Made by a program: the position numbers and the translations under genes. A model generated the notes under the pieces. The model worked only from the letters and a program-made list of their open reading frames with translations, was not told the origin of the DNA and ran no database searches. 43,228 nt of DNA, from NCBI GenBank assembly GCA_903945495.1, contig CAJAVU010000018.1, positions 1 to 43,228 on the forward strand, given 5' to 3'. Positions 1 to 7,809 of the stretch are shown here, piece after piece. This stretch comes from an uncultured Flavobacteriales bacterium (GTDB lineage Bacteria; Bacteroidota; Bacteroidia; Flavobacteriales_D; Crocinitomicaceae). The stretch's first letter is position 1. Each line of letters begins with the position of its first letter.

Positions 1-37
1 AAACTGATGAATAACGCTATGTAAAAATAGATTTTCA

Positions 38-1588
38 TTAAAAATCGTTGTAATGATTTAATAGTCCTGTTCTTAATCCAATCGTAAATTGATTAGTCGT
101 TAAATCAATAAAATCGCTCTGTTCATTGCGGAATAACCACGTTCCAAAAATGCTGAAATTCATCAGCTTGTTGAAGCGATAGCCCAATTCAAGTTGTGTT
201 AATAGAATGGTTCCATCCGTTGTTGGAAGTTGTTTGTTGACAGGCAATAAACTGACCGAACTGAAATTATTGAGCAGATAATAATTCGCTTTTACATCGA
301 GATACATGCGTTTATAGGAGTAATTTGTACGAAGTAAAATCTCTTGAAATGCATTTCCCTTGACATGTGCAATAGGTAAATTATAAGCGCTATAATTTAA
401 ACGACTTACAGCTGAATTGTATGTGTTTTCAGCAACATTGTTGTATTCCAACTGGAACATGAAATCTTTCAATCCAAAATAATTGTATCCGCGATAACCA
501 ATTTGAAATGCTGCGTGTTCAATGGAAAGATTACTAAATCCAAACTGTCCATAAAAACGATGATTCGATTTTAAGGCAAACGACAGATTCAAACCATATA
601 AAGAGTTTACTTTTTCTTTGGACAGAATCAACCCTGAAACCAAAGGAATGGGATTGTAAAACAACGGATGAACGCGGGATGAGGTAATTGAATCCCCTTT
701 CGACCAAATGATTCCCTCAAAAAGGCTCACTGAAAACCGATCAATTGGTTTGTAGGTCAAATAATTCACCGAATAACCTTTTGTTTCATAATACGCTTCA
801 ACTGTTGTACTTGCAGGTCGACGCATTAAGTTGAATAATTTAGTCCTTAAATAATTGAATTCCCATTTGTTTGAGATTTTGTAATCAATACGAAAGAAAG
901 GAGCTGAAACAGAATTATCAGATAGTAAAACTGAACGATGCCCGTCACCAATAAATTGAGCAGAATTTCCTGCAATGATTGCTAGTGCGCGAATAGGATG
1001 ATAAACAATATTTCCGATTGCATAGGCATAATCAAATCCATTGGTTTTAAACGGTTTCGTTCTTCCTGCTCCTGGAATGACGGCATTTTGTGTGATGTAA
1101 TTTGCTCCTTGTGGATACATTTCACCTAAAGATGAATAATAAGAAGTTTCATATTGATTGAAGCGTGATTGATTCTCATAAACCGACGTCATAAAGGAGA
1201 AATTTTTCATGAGATCACCTTCAATGAACAGTCCACGCGTATTTTGAAATAAAGTTGAATGTGTTGTATCCTTCAAATCTTTCCCCATCGCCAAGTCAAA
1301 AATGGGAGAAATAGTTAGTTTATAATTCTCACCTTTTGCTTCTAATAGGTGTTTTTTAAAAAGGACTTCAGTGAAATCATAATATTGTTTGCTTGAATCC
1401 CGTGTAATGTAATTGATGTTGTATTCACTTTCCAAAACGGGAAGGAATGATGAGCCAACATACGTTTCTGATCGTGCAGTATTGAATAATTGATCTTTGA
1501 AATAACTGTGGAGTAATTGCGTATTTTGTTGAGCTATCAATTGAATAGCAACAAATAAAAAGCCATATGTTAAAATGATTTTTTTCAA
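38..1588 (-). CDS. Wzi/RemB-like outer-membrane beta-barrel protein
   Basis: A 516-residue secreted protein, probably an outer-membrane barrel. It starts with a signal peptide (residues 1-19, ending IAQ). The body is rich in alternating aromatic/polar strands. A block around residues 205-230 (GNSAQFIGDGHRSVLLSD, then FFRIDYKI) resembles the conserved block of Wzi capsule-assembly and RemB-type gliding proteins of Bacteroidota; that family match is from memory and not certain. The start codon is TTG at 1586-1588 and it overlaps the TGA stop of the upstream cysQ-like gene (TTGA), so translation is probably coupled to that gene. No ATG lies near the signal peptide. The last residues run to the left window edge region (stop at 38-40). 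It could instead be an unrelated barrel; the membrane location is more secure than the family. Confidence 0.6.
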   Translation of the reverse strand: MKKIILTYGFLFVAIQLIAQQNTQLLHSYFKDQLFNTARSETYVGSSFLPVLESEYNINYITRDSSKQYYDFTEVLFKKHLLEAKGENYKLTISPIFDLAMGKDLKDTTHSTLFQNTRGLFIEGDLMKNFSFMTSVYENQSRFNQYETSYYSSLGEMYPQGANYITQNAVIPGAGRTKPFKTNGFDYAYAIGNIVYHPIRALAIIAGNSAQFIGDGHRSVLLSDNSVSAPFFRIDYKISNKWEFNYLRTKLFNLMRRPASTTVEAYYETKGYSVNYLTYKPIDRFSVSLFEGIIWSKGDSITSSRVHPLFYNPIPLVSGLILSKEKVNSLYGLNLSFALKSNHRFYGQFGFSNLSIEHAAFQIGYRGYNYFGLKDFMFQLEYNNVAENTYNSAVSRLNYSAYNLPIAHVKGNAFQEILLRTNYSYKRMYLDVKANYYLLNNFSSVSLLPVNKQLPTTDGTILLTQLELGYRFNKLMNFSIFGTWLFRNEQSDFIDLTTNQFTIGLRTGLLNHYNDF

Positions 1589-2397
1589 GCAATTCGATTA
1601 TTAAAAGCAAATGTGTTGGCGATGAAATACGGATTGGTAAGATTCTCTTTGTTATAGACTAAAGGCTCATTTGTAAAGGCGTGTAAAACCGTTCCGCCTA
1701 AGGCTTCCATGATAGCTTGACCAGGCGCAATGTCCCATTCCATCGTTGGTGCAAAACGGGGGTAAGTATCTGCAAGTCCCTGAGCTAAATCAAAAAATTT
1801 GAGTGACGATCCTTTTTTCAAATAGTCTATTTCTGTAAAAGTTGATTTTAACTGATTCACGTAATTCAAAACGGGTCCTGAATTGTGACTTCGTGAATGT
1901 GCAACAATTAATGGAGAATTGATTGTACTAGTCGATTCTATTTTAATCCAAGAAGTCGAATCATAAAGACCATCGAACGAACAAATGAAGACTCCAGTTT
2001 CCATACCACCAAATATAATTTCTTTATTCACCGGCGAAGCTATAATGCCAAAAACCGGTTTACAACCATGAATGTGGGCAATATTGACAGCGAATTCACC
2101 ATTTTTTTTGACAAATTCTTTCGTGCCATCTAACGGATCTACGCACCAGGAATCTTTCCATTCTTTGCGAATTTCAAAGGATGTTTTGTCCATTTCTTCA
2201 CTCGTAATAGGAAACGATGTTTTAGCCAATACACTTTCAATTATTTCTGAAGAAGCCAAATCAGCTTGTGTAACAGGCGAGCCATCATCTTTAATTTCTG
2301 TTTCAAAGCCATTTGAATAATAAGTCATTATCACCTCTGAAGCTTTAACAGAAGCTTGTAGTGCAATGAAATATTCTTCTTTTAACAAATTAATCAA
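1585..2397 (-). CDS. cysQ: 3'(2'),5'-bisphosphate nucleotidase, inositol monophosphatase family
   Basis: Predicted cytoplasmic Mg2+-dependent phosphatase that converts 3'-phosphoadenosine 5'-phosphate to AMP and so clears a by-product of sulfate assimilation. The family motifs are all visible: SEE near residues 66-68, the metal-binding DPLDGTKEF at 87-95, and the C-terminal MEWDIAPGQAIMEALGG motif. The length of 270 residues is normal for CysQ. The start appears to be TTG (2395-2397): no ATG or GTG lies upstream in frame, and a TATATTTG -7 element at 2414-2421 leaves a leader of only about a dozen bases. It overlaps the next gene by four bases (TTGA). A general inositol monophosphatase is the alternative, but the DPLDGTKEF form fits CysQ best. 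Confidence 0.9.
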   Translation of the reverse strand: MINLLKEEYFIALQASVKASEVIMTYYSNGFETEIKDDGSPVTQADLASSEIIESVLAKTSFPITSEEMDKTSFEIRKEWKDSWCVDPLDGTKEFVKKNGEFAVNIAHIHGCKPVFGIIASPVNKEIIFGGMETGVFICSFDGLYDSTSWIKIESTSTINSPLIVAHSRSHNSGPVLNYVNQLKSTFTEIDYLKKGSSLKFFDLAQGLADTYPRFAPTMEWDIAPGQAIMEALGGTVLHAFTNEPLVYNKENLTNPYFIANTFAFNNRIA

Positions 2398-2413
2398 CGT
2401 TGGATGTGTTTTT

Positions 2414-2421
2414 CAAATATA
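2414..2421 (-). promoter_or_regulatory. -7 promoter element of the cysQ operon
   Basis: TATATTTG read on the minus strand, a full match to the Bacteroidota -7 consensus TAnnTTTG. The -33 region is weak (TTAG about 19 bases upstream instead of TTTG). Transcription would start near 2410, giving a very short leader before the TTG start at 2397. Confidence 0.55.
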
Positions 2422-2470
2422 AGAATACCTTTTTAGAATCCTAAGTTCAACTGAGTGGAAATGCTTGGAC

Positions 2471-2497
2471 AAAAAAAAGACCGCTAAAAAAGCGGCC
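2471..2497 (-). terminator. Rho-independent terminator of the T9SS protein gene
   Basis: On the minus strand a 7-bp stem (GGCCGCT / AGCGGTC, one G-U pair) with an A/T loop is followed by eight T residues. It sits about 20 bases after the stop codon of the gene at 2519-3310. Confidence 0.85.
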
Positions 2498-2518
2498 TTT
2501 CCTATAAAGAGTTTGATC

Positions 2519-3310
2519 TTAATGTCTAATAATCAATTTTCTGTTCACTGGTTTAGCATCAGAAGGATCGATGATTACGAAGTAAACACCATTTTTGAAG
2601 TTAGATACATCGATACTTTTCGTACCATTTGCAATCATTTCATTGTAAACAACATTTCCTAGAGCATCAACAATTCTAACAGATCCAGTTTCAGCATTCC
2701 CCAATTGTACTGTTACATTATCAGAAGCAGGATTTGGACTTAAACTAATTGTTGGATTTTGTTTAATAGGATTTACAGCTAAAGCAAAGTTGATATTTAA
2801 ATCTATTGAATCTAAATATGTTCCAGACGCCGCGTCAACAACATAATATCGATATAGAGCAGATGTTGCAGCATTCATATCAATTGTAATGCGTGGTTTC
2901 ATTTCTGCAACTTCAGCGTTTGTTGTTGTTGCCGTTCCGTTAACAATTGTAGGTGCTGGGTTACCTCCTGAATTCGGAGTTAAATATAAGTCACCATTTG
3001 CATTGTAACATTGTGGAGGCCAACAAACTTGGTCAATCCATGTAGTTGGAACAGTGATTTTTTTACGAGCAATTCTCCATTGTGCATCAGCTCCAGTGTT
3101 ATTTGTAATGTCGAAATGAACTTCGTACAATCCCAAACCACCACCTAAATTCAACAATTCAGAAGATGTTGGAGTAAGAGTTACATTATGGGTAGTTCCT
3201 GCCAAGTCTGCACCAGCTCCATCTAATTGTATTTCAACGCCACTTTGTGCAAATGCAGTGCTGATTGACAATGCACAAATTGCTGTAAAACTTAGTATTC
3301 CTTTTTTCAT
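2519..3310 (-). CDS. T9SS type A sorting-domain secreted protein
   Basis: A 263-residue exported protein of unknown function, probably a type IX secretion cargo. A signal peptide (MKKGILSF to AFAQ, about 21 residues) is followed by a beta-rich body with a Cys pair region (VCWPPQC). The C-terminal ~75 residues form a Por-type sorting domain: it begins at SPNPASDNV, includes IVDALGNVVYNE, and ends GVYFVIIDP...RKLIIRH. An in-frame alternative start ten codons upstream (3340) is rejected because it lies inside the -7 promoter element at 3338-3345, so the mRNA would begin after it. It is a monocistronic unit with its own promoter and terminator. The mature N-terminal region gave no recognisable enzyme or adhesin family. 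Confidence 0.85.
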   Translation of the reverse strand: MKKGILSFTAICALSISTAFAQSGVEIQLDGAGADLAGTTHNVTLTPTSSELLNLGGGLGLYEVHFDITNNTGADAQWRIARKKITVPTTWIDQVCWPPQCYNANGDLYLTPNSGGNPAPTIVNGTATTTNAEVAEMKPRITIDMNAATSALYRYYVVDAASGTYLDSIDLNINFALAVNPIKQNPTISLSPNPASDNVTVQLGNAETGSVRIVDALGNVVYNEMIANGTKSIDVSNFKNGVYFVIIDPSDAKPVNRKLIIRH

Positions 3311-3337
3311 ATTCGTAATTATGAGTGTATTCAACAT

Positions 3338-3345
3338 CAAATATA
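3338..3345 (-). promoter_or_regulatory. -7 promoter element of the T9SS protein gene
   Basis: TATATTTG on the minus strand, identical to the -7 elements of cysQ, bcp and the YceI gene. The -33 spacing is poor: the nearest TTTG is about 15 bases away. It predicts a start near 3334 and about 24 bases of leader before the ATG at 3310. Confidence 0.6.
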
Positions 3346-3463
3346 GCTAATAAAGATATACAAAAAAATCTAAAAACACCAATTCATTGTAATCCTATTT
3401 TTTTAAGATTGAAAGAAAAAAGTGTGCCAAAAGATTTTTTACTGCTTTAAAACATTCTTTTAG

Positions 3464-3480
3464 TCACATCACGAATGTGA
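3464..3480. promoter_or_regulatory. 17-bp perfect dyad upstream of the TlpA operon
   Basis: TCACAT and ATGTGA arms separated by five bases. It lies in the divergent intergenic region 3346-3605, about 40 bases upstream of the -33 box of the TlpA operon. It could be an operator for a dimeric regulator or chance; no regulator gene is adjacent. Confidence 0.3.
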
Positions 3481-3521
3481 AAAAACGAACTTAGGATTTC
3501 AAGAGTTGTTTTGATTCTATT

Positions 3522-3553
3522 TTTGTAAACATGCCCTAAGAAGTGTATCTTTG
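3522..3553 (+). promoter_or_regulatory. Promoter of the TlpA-DUF6029-Omp28 operon
   Basis: TTTG at 3522-3525, a 20-base spacer, then TATCTTTG at 3546-3553: both Bacteroidota consensus elements are present. The leader to the ATG at 3606 is about 50 bases. Confidence 0.8.
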
Positions 3554-3605
3554 ATATCGGCAAGGTTTTTGAAAAGAACTGTTAAAACGATAAAACTATA
3601 CAAAA

Positions 3606-4130
3606 ATGAAAAAAGTTATCTTATTATTTCTAGGATTTACATTCGCCCTTTCATCAATGGCGCAAGAAACAACTACAGAATCACATTCAGAAAGTGTTAA
3701 ACAAGTTCCTTCTGTTAAATTGAAAGACATGGAAGGGAAAGATGTGAATACTGCAGAATTAGGTTTCGATGGTCCTGTTGTAATTAGCTTTTGGGCAACT
3801 TGGTGTGCTCCTTGTAAACGCGAGTTGAATGCAATTCACGAATTGTACCCAGATTGGCAAGAAGAAACAGGTGTAAACTTGGTTGCTGTTTCAATCGATG
3901 ATCAAAAAACGATGAATTCAGTGGCTGTTTACGCAAACGGTAAAGCCTGGGAATACCTTGTATTAATGGATACAAATGGTGATTTTAAACGTGCAATGGG
4001 TGTAAATAATGTACCGCATACGTTTTTAGTAGATAAAGATGGTAACATTGTTTATTCTCACAACAATTACGCTGCTGGCGACGAAGAAAAATTATACGAA
4101 GAGATCAAAAAGATTTCTACAAAAAAATAA
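3606..4130 (+). CDS. Secreted TlpA-family thioredoxin
   Basis: A 174-residue periplasmic thiol-disulfide oxidoreductase. The signal peptide is residues 1-19 (MKKVILL to SSMAQ). The thioredoxin fold carries the WCAPC active site (Cys67, Cys70) and a cis-proline loop VNNVPHTF (Pro137), so it should be redox active. No transmembrane anchor or lipobox was seen. It is the first gene of a three-gene operon, ahead of a DUF6029 outer-membrane protein and an Omp28-like protein that has its own CxxC. The natural inference is a thiol-exchange pathway between periplasm and outer membrane; the substrate is unknown. A general TlpA/ResA-like reductase role is the conservative reading. Confidence 0.88.
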   Translation: MKKVILLFLGFTFALSSMAQETTTESHSESVKQVPSVKLKDMEGKDVNTAELGFDGPVVISFWATWCAPCKRELNAIHELYPDWQEETGVNLVAVSIDDQKTMNSVAVYANGKAWEYLVLMDTNGDFKRAMGVNNVPHTFLVDKDGNIVYSHNNYAAGDEEKLYEEIKKISTKK

Positions 4131-4143
4131 ATCTCCAATTTTA

Positions 4144-4174
4144 GAGGAAGTCGAACGTCATTGGCGGCTTCCTC
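4144..4174 (+). other. Intercistronic hairpin between tlpA-like and DUF6029 genes
   Basis: GAGGAAG and CTTCCTC pair perfectly around a 17-base loop. No T tract follows directly, so it is a poor terminator. It may tune processing or partial read-through between the first and second genes of the operon. Confidence 0.4.
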
Positions 4175-4189
4175 AAAAGCTACTTTTGA

Positions 4190-5890
4190 ATGAAAAAACT
4201 ACTTATAAGCACGGCAATTTTGACCGGAAGTCTTGCAGCTTTTGGACAAATTTCGACCGGCAATTTCACAGGAAATATTGAAAGTACATTTCAATACTTA
4301 AACGAAGATTCGATTATTGGTGCAACTCAACCGGCTCAAAAAGGCTTGTTGAATTCATACATGAACGTTTTTTATACCCAAGGAAATTTCCGCGCAGGTA
4401 TGCGTTTTGAATCGTATTTGCCAAGAATTCAAGGTTATCCTTCAACTTTTGACGGAACTGGATTAGGAATGCGTTATGTTGGATATGCCAATGATATTGT
4501 TGATATTACACTCGGTTCAATTTACGAACAATTTGGTTCTGGATTGGCTTTGCGTGCTTACGAGGATAGAGCGCTGGGTTACGATAACATGTTGGATGGA
4601 ATGCGCTTAATTCTTCGTCCATACAAAGGAATCACAATCAAAGGTGTTTACGGTTATCAGCGGTATGCCTTTTTAGAAGGAAGAATTGTTCACAGTGATG
4701 GAATTGTTCGTGGATTTGATGGTGAAATGCATTTGAATGAAACGTTCAAAAAACTAGCAGATAAAAAATTAGACATTACGCTTGGCGGTTCGTTTGTGAG
4801 TAAATACCAAGAGGATGATAATGAGGATTTGATTCTTCCTGAAAACGTTGGAACTTACGGTGGACGTGCTAAATTACGTTACGGTAAATTTACCTTAGAC
4901 GGAGAATACATGTACAAAGGTCAAGATCCTTCTCAGGACAATGGCTACAACTACAATCCAGGTCACGCGGCGGTTTTCAATTTTGGATACACACAAAAAG
5001 GTTTAGGAATTTTATTGTCAGCAAAATCTGTAGACAATATGAGTTATCGTTCGGATAGAACAAAACAACTTCAAAACGTATTGATTAACTATTTACCTTC
5101 ATTAAATAAAACGCACACTTACAACTTGGTTGCATCTTTGTATCCGTATGCAACACAACCAGTTGGTGAAATTGCATATCAAGCTGAAGTGTTGTATACC
5201 TTCAAAAAAGGCTCAAAATTGGGCGGGAAATATGGAACATCTATTAATGCCAATATCTCAACTGCTTTCCAACCAATGCGACACACTTCAGGAATTGATC
5301 CTTTGGATTCAACTGGAGTGACGTACACAAGTGGTTTATTTGACATGAGTGATAGTTTGTATTGGAGAGATATCAATTTCAATATCACAAAGAAATTCAC
5401 AAAGAATTTTAACATGATTTTGAGTTATTACAATATCGTTTTGAATAATGATGTTGCAACTGTAACAAAAGAAAAAGGATTTATAAAATCGAACATTGTA
5501 GTTTTGGAATTGGGATATAAATTCAAAAATCATCAATCAATTCGTGCAGAATTCCAAACCTTATTTGTGAATCGTCGTGATAGCTTAGGAAATGAAACTG
5601 GTTCATTCAGTGGAACTCCAGTCGATAAAGGAGATTGGGCAACTGTTGTATTAGAATACACAATTAACTCGAACTTATTTGTGAGTATTATGGATCAATA
5701 CAATTTTGGAAATCCTGATTCTCATCACCGTGCGCATCACCCGTATTTTTCGGTTGGATATATTCACGAAGCAACACGATTCACGGTTTCTTATGGTAGA
5801 CAGCGAGCAGGTTTATTCTGTGTTGGAGGTGTTTGTAGACCAGTACCAGCATCAAATGGTTTGACAATTTCATTTACTCAAAGTTTCTAA
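4190..5890 (+). CDS. DUF6029-family outer-membrane beta-barrel protein
   Basis: A 566-residue protein with a signal peptide (residues 1-19, ending AAFGQ) and a long series of amphipathic beta strands; it ends with an aromatic residue (ISFTQSF), as barrels do. The early block (GNFTGNIESTFQYLNED, FGSGLALRAYEDR) matches what I recall of DUF6029, a Bacteroidota family of unknown function. A late cysteine pair is present (FCVGGVCRP, about residues 542-549), which is unusual for a barrel and notable next to two thioredoxin-like partners. The gene sits 59 bases after the TlpA gene and 11 bases before the Omp28-like gene, all on one strand, so a shared operon is very likely. A TACTTTTG sequence two bases before the ATG resembles a -7 box but is too close to act for this start. 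Confidence 0.8.
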   Translation: MKKLLISTAILTGSLAAFGQISTGNFTGNIESTFQYLNEDSIIGATQPAQKGLLNSYMNVFYTQGNFRAGMRFESYLPRIQGYPSTFDGTGLGMRYVGYANDIVDITLGSIYEQFGSGLALRAYEDRALGYDNMLDGMRLILRPYKGITIKGVYGYQRYAFLEGRIVHSDGIVRGFDGEMHLNETFKKLADKKLDITLGGSFVSKYQEDDNEDLILPENVGTYGGRAKLRYGKFTLDGEYMYKGQDPSQDNGYNYNPGHAAVFNFGYTQKGLGILLSAKSVDNMSYRSDRTKQLQNVLINYLPSLNKTHTYNLVASLYPYATQPVGEIAYQAEVLYTFKKGSKLGGKYGTSINANISTAFQPMRHTSGIDPLDSTGVTYTSGLFDMSDSLYWRDINFNITKKFTKNFNMILSYYNIVLNNDVATVTKEKGFIKSNIVVLELGYKFKNHQSIRAEFQTLFVNRRDSLGNETGSFSGTPVDKGDWATVVLEYTINSNLFVSIMDQYNFGNPDSHHRAHHPYFSVGYIHEATRFTVSYGRQRAGLFCVGGVCRPVPASNGLTISFTQSF

Positions 5891-5901
5891 TATAAAGCTT
5901 T

Positions 5902-6864
5902 ATGAAAAAATTATTTTACGCAGTAATTGTTGGTTTAGGGTTCGTTGGAACGTCATGTGATCATGTAGATAATCCATTTCCACCAGCAGTAAATGTTGAT
6001 TTAGATACAACAATCTATCCAGGTAATTGGAGCGATTATGTGGCAAATGAATGGCCTGATTTTACCTTGTTACCAAATGATGACCCAGATCGTAATGCCT
6101 TGATTGAAGATTACACTGGACATAATTGTCCGGCATGTCCGGCAGCTGCAACTGTTGCTCATGCTTTACATGAAGCGAATCCTTCAAGAGTTTTCATTTC
6201 AAGTGTCCATTCATCAAATCTCGGAATGTCATCTTTTCAATCTGTTATAGCTTCTATTGGTTATACAATTGATTTCACCAATGAAAACGGGTTGGATTTG
6301 GGTACGTATTTCGGTACGACATTAGCCAATTCCGGATTTTTCGCTAATCCTTCTGGAACAGTAAATAGAACAAATGATGCAGGTGAATATTTTTCTGCAC
6401 AAGGGAACTGGAGTACACGTGTAAACAATGTACTTGCTTCTCCATTGAAAGTATCAATTAAAGCGAAATTGAATTATTACGAAACGCCGAAAAAAGGATA
6501 TTTCTTGCACACAGAAATTGAAAAGGATGCGTCGATTACAAATGAATTAGGAATCGTTGTTTGTCTGATAGAAGATTCTTTAGTTGGGCAACAAAACGTT
6601 AGCGGTACAGCGATTACTGATTATGTTCACCGTGATATTTTCCGCGGTTCAATTGATGGACAAGTTTGGGGACGAACATTGACGGATGACATGATCACAA
6701 ATGGTAAATACTATGTGAATTACAGTGGAATTGTGCCAGATCAATTGGCTCCACAAGGTCAAGCAACAACGCACAATGCTGAAAACATGCATTTGTTAAT
6801 TTATGTTTACGATAAAACGACTTTGGAAATTTATCAAGTAATCAAAAAGAAGTTTATTCCTTAA
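5902..6864 (+). CDS. Omp28-related lipoprotein with thioredoxin-like CPAC motif
   Basis: A 320-residue protein. Its N-terminus is a lipoprotein signal: hydrophobic MKKLFYAVIVGLGF followed by the lipobox VGTSC (Cys19). The middle has the family hallmark LIEDYTGHNCPACPAA, with a CPAC pair at Cys76/Cys79 in a thioredoxin-like context. The family is named after Porphyromonas gingivalis Omp28. Residues beyond about 210 form a beta-rich C-terminal region. It is the third gene of the TlpA-DUF6029-Omp28 operon, so it may be the outer-membrane end of a thiol relay or a client of the TlpA protein; that role is inference. A strong terminator follows. Confidence 0.85.
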   Translation: MKKLFYAVIVGLGFVGTSCDHVDNPFPPAVNVDLDTTIYPGNWSDYVANEWPDFTLLPNDDPDRNALIEDYTGHNCPACPAAATVAHALHEANPSRVFISSVHSSNLGMSSFQSVIASIGYTIDFTNENGLDLGTYFGTTLANSGFFANPSGTVNRTNDAGEYFSAQGNWSTRVNNVLASPLKVSIKAKLNYYETPKKGYFLHTEIEKDASITNELGIVVCLIEDSLVGQQNVSGTAITDYVHRDIFRGSIDGQVWGRTLTDDMITNGKYYVNYSGIVPDQLAPQGQATTHNAENMHLLIYVYDKTTLEIYQVIKKKFIP

Positions 6865-6880
6865 GGATTATAGGGTTTTG

Positions 6881-6920
6881 AAAAGGGGGATTCAAGAAAT
6901 TGAGTCCCTTTTTCTTTTTT
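6881..6920 (+). terminator. Terminator of the TlpA-DUF6029-Omp28 operon
   Basis: AAAAGGG...GATTC pairs with GAGTCCCTTTT (a two-G bulge) and the stem is followed by a T-rich run (TTTTCTTTTTTT). Confidence 0.75.
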
Positions 6921-6986
6921 TAACATTTTAAGACATACGAACCTAAAGTTATTTTCGTTAAATTGGTTTCAACAAACACATGAACT

Positions 6987-7184
6987 ATGCTGGAACTGAC
7001 AAAGAAAATCTTAAAAACAGTGAGCTTTGATGCCCTTTTGTTTCAAAAGGAATTAAATAAAGCATTGAAATGGATTACCGATGCTGAAGAAATAAAGAAA
7101 TTTCAAGAGTGGTGTATCGTAGAATTTGGTTCGATTTATCCGCTCATTATTCGAAAAGCATTTGTATTAGAAGTAAGCAAATAA
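6987..7184 (+). CDS. Small conserved-type hypothetical protein, 65 aa
   Basis: A predicted cytoplasmic, largely helical 65-residue protein with no signal peptide. It reads MLELTKKILKTVSFD, then LFQKELNKALKWITDAEEIKKFQEW. Small proteins of this pattern occur across flavobacteria as far as I recall, but I cannot name a function. It is framed as a complete unit: a terminator upstream (6881-6920), a weak promoter-like TATTTTCG at 6950-6957 with TTTA 19 bases before it, an ATG at 6987, and a bidirectional terminator right after the stop. This framing supports a real gene. Confidence 0.7.
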   Translation: MLELTKKILKTVSFDALLFQKELNKALKWITDAEEIKKFQEWCIVEFGSIYPLIIRKAFVLEVSK

Positions 7185-7189
7185 AAAAA

Positions 7190-7217
7190 GGGGAAACAAT
7201 GACTGTTTCCCCTTTTT
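7190..7217. terminator. Bidirectional terminator
   Basis: GGGGAAACA pairs perfectly with TGTTTCCCC around a five-base loop. A run of A precedes it and five T follow it, so it can stop transcription from both sides: the 65-aa gene and the biotin carrier gene. Confidence 0.9.
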
Positions 7218-7236
7218 CATTTATAATTAAATCCTT

Positions 7237-7704
7237 TTATTCGAACTCAATAAGCACAGTTCCTTTGTCTACAACTTGATTGCTTTCAACCAAAATCGCT
7301 TTAACAACGCCAACTCCTTCTGCTTTTAATACATTTTCCATTTTCATGGCTTCCAATGAAAGCAATTCATCGCCAACGTTTAGTTCTTGTCCAACCTGAA
7401 CAGCCACTTGAACAATACGTCCTGGCATTGGTGCTTGTAATTCTTTTAATTTGCGCACTTTCGGAACATCCAATCCTAAAGCTGAGATCAAATCATCCAA
7501 TTCGCCTTTCTTCTTAACTTCAAAAACACGTTGATTAATTTTAATCTTCAAATAGTTCTCTTCCGTCTTATCTTCCAATAATTCACCAAAAAACTTTTGT
7601 CCTTTGTAAGTCAAAGTAAAGAATTGATGATCATCCCAACGAATTGTAGAACCTTCTGTTCCAACTACTTCCTTACCGTCAATATTCCAAACGCGATTTG
7701 CCAT
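7237..7704 (-). CDS. Biotin/lipoyl carrier protein (acyl-CoA carboxylase BCCP-type subunit)
   Basis: A 155-residue carrier protein. The C-terminal ~75 residues are a biotinyl domain (APMPGRIVQV, then LEAMKMENVL) with the biotin-attachment motif EAMKMEN; Lys121 is the expected biotinylated residue. The N-terminal half resembles the linker domain of 3-subunit acyl-CoA carboxylases or the gamma chain of decarboxylases. It is encoded alone: no biotin carboxylase or carboxyltransferase gene lies in the window. In Bacteroidota such stand-alone genes usually serve propionyl-CoA or acetyl-CoA carboxylase. The methylmalonyl-CoA epimerase gene at 41383 would fit a propionyl-CoA route, but the two are 34 kb apart. 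Which enzyme it serves cannot be decided here. Confidence 0.85.
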   Translation of the reverse strand: MANRVWNIDGKEVVGTEGSTIRWDDHQFFTLTYKGQKFFGELLEDKTEENYLKIKINQRVFEVKKKGELDDLISALGLDVPKVRKLKELQAPMPGRIVQVAVQVGQELNVGDELLSLEAMKMENVLKAEGVGVVKAILVESNQVVDKGTVLIEFE

Positions 7705-7721
7705 TTATCATGTATTTAATG

Positions 7722-7729
7722 CAAAAATA
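7722..7729 (-). promoter_or_regulatory. -7 promoter element of the biotin carrier gene
   Basis: TATTTTTG on the minus strand fits TAnnTTTG. No clear TTTG lies at -33. Predicted leader is about 14 bases. Confidence 0.5.
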
Positions 7730-7809
7730 ACAGAAACAAAATCCCTTGGAGTATTTTCATGCGAAGAATTGAAATTATTTCTTCAGATTTGTAAAAAAGT
7801 AACTAATTG

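Noticed and set aside
3311-3340. Longer N-terminus for the T9SS protein
   Set aside because: The upstream ATG overlaps the -7 promoter element and would place ten extra residues before a clean signal peptide.
4181-4188. TACTTTTG as a promoter -7 box for the DUF6029 gene
   Set aside because: It lies two bases before the ATG, so transcription would begin inside the gene; no -33 box is present and the operon promoter at 3522 explains expression.
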